From Bacteroidota bacterium (GTDB lineage Bacteria; Bacteroidota; Ignavibacteria; Ignavibacteriales; Ignavibacteriaceae): DNA of 7,029 nt. How positions within the stretch are numbered: position 1 is the first letter of the stretch; each line of letters starts with the position of its first letter. The translations under genes and the position numbers were made by a program. Below the pieces are notes generated by a model. It was not told where the DNA came from. It ran no database searches and was given only the letters and a program-made list of their open reading frames with translations. Where the stretch lies: assembly GCA_021793635.1 (NCBI GenBank), contig JAJYSI010000175.1:1-7029 (forward strand), given 5' to 3'. Below, one piece after another: positions 4,899 to 7,029 of the stretch.

Positions 4899-7029
4899 AT
4901 GGTAAATCTAAAATCATTAAACAGCGAACAAAGAAAAGCAGTAGAATACGACAGTGGTCCCGAAATGATTGTTGCCGGCGCCGGTTCTGGAAAAACCCGC
5001 GTTCTTACTTTCAAGGTTGCCTATTTAATTGAAAATGGCTATGAACCTGAAAGCATCTTATCATTAACTTTTACCAACAAAGCTGCCAACGAAATGAAAG
5101 CAAGAATCCGAGAATTAGCCGGTATAAAAGCCGACAAAATTTGGATGGGTACTTTCCATTCCGTATTTGCAAAAATTTTACGAATTGAAGCGGCCAACAT
5201 TAACTACAAAAGTAACTTCTCCATTTACGATGCGGAAGATTCGCATTCGCTTGTCTCTAACATAATTTCAAATTTTGAAATAAATCTTGACAGCGTTACT
5301 CCGAATTCAGTAAAGCATAGAATTAGCTTTTTGAAAAACCACATGATTTTTCCTAAAGAGTATCGGGCGAATCATGTTAAGTCTTTTATCGAAGAAAAGA
5401 TCGCTGATATCTTTGAGGAGTATCAGAAAAGATTAATCGAAAATAACGCAATGGATTTTGAAGACCTTCTTCTAAAACCGATTGAAATGTTTAACTCCAA
5501 CGAGAAGATTCTTCAAAAATATAAAAAGAAATTCGGATATCTATTGGTTGATGAATTTCAGGATACAAATAAAGCACAATATGAGTTGCTAAAGTTATTG
5601 GTTACCAGAGAGGGGAAGATTTGTGTCGTAGGCGATGATGCGCAGAGTATCTATAGCTGGCGCGGCGCTAACATTGGTAATATGCTTGACTTTGAAAAAG
5701 ATTTCCCGAAACATAAAATCTTTAAGCTTGAACAAAATTACCGGTCGACTAAAAACATCTTACTAGCTGCGGATTCGGTTATTAAAAATAATAAAGACCA
5801 AATTATTAAAACTCTGTGGACTGAAAATAATGACGGCGAATTGCTGACATTAATTAAATGCTCAGATGAAAAAGACGAAGCTTACCAAATAGCAAAATTT
5901 ATTAAACATGAAATCTCCAAAAAGAAATTATCCCTGAAAGATTTTGCGATCCTATACCGCACTAATGCACAGTCAAGAGCGCTTGAAGATATTTTCCGGA
6001 AGGAACGGTTGCCGTATAGAATTATCGGCGGCGTTGAATTCTACAAAAGAAAAGAAGTGAAAGATATTATTGCTTACCTTCGTATAATTTCAAATCAAAA
6101 TGATGAAGAGAGTCTGCTGCGAATTATGAATTTCCCACAAAGAGGAATCGGCAGCACTACTATAAAAAGAATGATTGCCTTTGCAAGAAAGCTTGATCTT
6201 AATTTGTACGATACTATGGCAAGAGTGTTTGAAGTTATCGACATAAAAGAAAGAATTCAAAAAAACGTTAAGCAATTCCGGCTATTGATTGAAAAATATA
6301 TAGGACTAAAAGATAAACTATCGGTAGGCGAGCTTTCCCGCGCGCTCGTCGACGAGCTAGGTGTTCTAAGAATATTTAAAGAAGAAAATACTCCCGAATC
6401 TATGTCACGGTGGGAAAATATAAATGAATTACTTTCTGCATTAAGTGAATTTTCAAATTCTAACAAAGATGCCAAACTGGAACAATTTCTTGAAGATGTT
6501 TCTTTGGTCTCAGATGTCGATAATTATAAAGAAGGTATGAATGTAGTTACTTTTATGACAGTTCATAGCGCAAAAGGATTAGAGTTTCCTATAGTATTTA
6601 TCTCCGGTTGTGAAGAAGACATTTTCCCGCTTTCAAACAGATTTAGTACTGATGCGTCACTTGAAGAAGAGCGCAGGCTATTTTACGTAGCCGTTACTCG
6701 CGCAAAACAAAAAGTTTATTTGCTCCATGCAAGGTCGAGATATAGATTTGGAGAAGTTGCATATCAAAGCAGATCGAGGTTTATAGATGAACTTAACCCG
6801 GCCGCTTATACAGAATTGAACGGTGGTATCGGAAGAAAATCGTCTATCCGGAAATCAAAAAAAGAAATTTATTATGAATATTTCGAAAATGTAAGCTACG
6901 AAAGTTTCGACCAGGATAATAAAACATTGCGCGCGGGAAGCCGTGTTATGCATGATAAATTCGGTCTGGGAAAAGTTACCCAAGTAGTCGGTGTTGGCGA
7001 TCAACAAAAAGCTACCGTGGTTTTTGAAG
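4899..7029 (+). CDS. pcrA: UvrD/PcrA-type ATP-dependent DNA helicase (3' end missing)
   Basis: A superfamily 1A 3'-5' DNA helicase for nucleotide excision repair, mismatch repair or clearing of replication and transcription blocks. All helicase motifs are intact: Q motif LNSEQRKAV (7-15), Walker A GAGSGKT (27-33), motif Ia LTFTNKAA (56-63), Ib GTFHS (84-88), Walker B DEFQDT (218-223), III GDDAQSIYSWRGA (245-257), IV QNYRST (279-284), the 2B block GGVEFYKRKEVKDI (377-390), V VHSAKGLEF (555-563) and VI RRLFYVAVTRAK (592-603). The C-terminal RVMHDKFGLGKV (682-693) is typical of PcrA/UvrD rather than Rep. The window shows 710 codons with no stop; probably only about 20-30 are missing. ATG 4899 is preceded by a close GGGAA; an in-frame ATG at 4890, just after a TAG, is an alternative. 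The name pcrA rather than uvrD is a convention, not proven. Confidence 0.95.
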   Translation, partial: MVNLKSLNSEQRKAVEYDSGPEMIVAGAGSGKTRVLTFKVAYLIENGYEPESILSLTFTNKAANEMKARIRELAGIKADKIWMGTFHSVFAKILRIEAANINYKSNFSIYDAEDSHSLVSNIISNFEINLDSVTPNSVKHRISFLKNHMIFPKEYRANHVKSFIEEKIADIFEEYQKRLIENNAMDFEDLLLKPIEMFNSNEKILQKYKKKFGYLLVDEFQDTNKAQYELLKLLVTREGKICVVGDDAQSIYSWRGANIGNMLDFEKDFPKHKIFKLEQNYRSTKNILLAADSVIKNNKDQIIKTLWTENNDGELLTLIKCSDEKDEAYQIAKFIKHEISKKKLSLKDFAILYRTNAQSRALEDIFRKERLPYRIIGGVEFYKRKEVKDIIAYLRIISNQNDEESLLRIMNFPQRGIGSTTIKRMIAFARKLDLNLYDTMARVFEVIDIKERIQKNVKQFRLLIEKYIGLKDKLSVGELSRALVDELGVLRIFKEENTPESMSRWENINELLSALSEFSNSNKDAKLEQFLEDVSLVSDVDNYKEGMNVVTFMTVHSAKGLEFPIVFISGCEEDIFPLSNRFSTDASLEEERRLFYVAVTRAKQKVYLLHARSRYRFGEVAYQSRSRFIDELNPAAYTELNGGIGRKSSIRKSKKEIYYEYFENVSYESFDQDNKTLRAGSRVMHDKFGLGKVTQVVGVGDQQKATVVFE

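Noticed and set aside
6090..6475. Two minus-strand open frames (6090-6275, 6257-6475) inside the helicase gene
   Set aside because: Antisense to an uninterrupted helicase frame with all motifs present; no independent support.
4899..7029. Helicase as part of a phage-defence system (for example a UvrD-like defence helicase)
   Set aside because: It has the full housekeeping PcrA/UvrD architecture including the C-terminal RVMHDKFGLGKV element, and has no defence-type neighbours in the window.

Overview
The window is an ordinary chromosomal stretch from a low-GC bacterium. It carries the first six genes of a respiratory complex I operon, nuoA-B-C-D-E-F, followed by a separate gene for a UvrD/PcrA-type DNA helicase that runs off the right edge. 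All seven genes are on the + strand. I see no RNA gene, mobile element, CRISPR array or sign of gene decay.

The organism looks like a member of the Bacteroidota/Chlorobi/Ignavibacteria (FCB) side of the tree. Three things suggest this: the sequence before nuoA contains a Bacteroidota-style promoter (TTG, 20 bases, TAATTTTG); another TAnnTTTG box precedes the helicase gene; and most starts lack a clear Shine-Dalgarno sequence and sit in AT-rich leaders. The exact lineage is inference; Ignavibacteria-like is my best guess, not a demonstrated assignment.

Layout: bases 1-237 are a non-coding AT-rich leader with a good promoter, two adjacent inverted repeats just upstream of and over its -33 element, and a weaker upstream promoter candidate. 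Bases 238-4717 hold nuoABCDEF, packed with a 10-bp overlap (A/B), gaps of 4 and 9 bp (B/C, C/D), a 41-bp gap containing a hexamer repeat (D/E), and a 1-bp TAATG overlap (E/F). Bases 4718-4898 are a non-coding gap with a palindrome, a pyrimidine tract and a promoter candidate. From 4899 to the end is the helicase, missing only its extreme C-terminus.

Functionally, NuoE and NuoF are the NADH-oxidising end of complex I (FMN, N3 and N1a clusters). NuoB, NuoC and NuoD form most of the quinone-reducing connection (N2 cluster and quinone site). NuoA is one membrane subunit. All recognisable cofactor ligands are present. NuoG, which should carry electrons from NuoF to NuoI, and NuoH-N are not here, and the helicase occupies the place where nuoG often follows. 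The complex must therefore be completed by genes elsewhere, or these six genes serve a variant assembly. I found no convincing novel system; the findings are modest.
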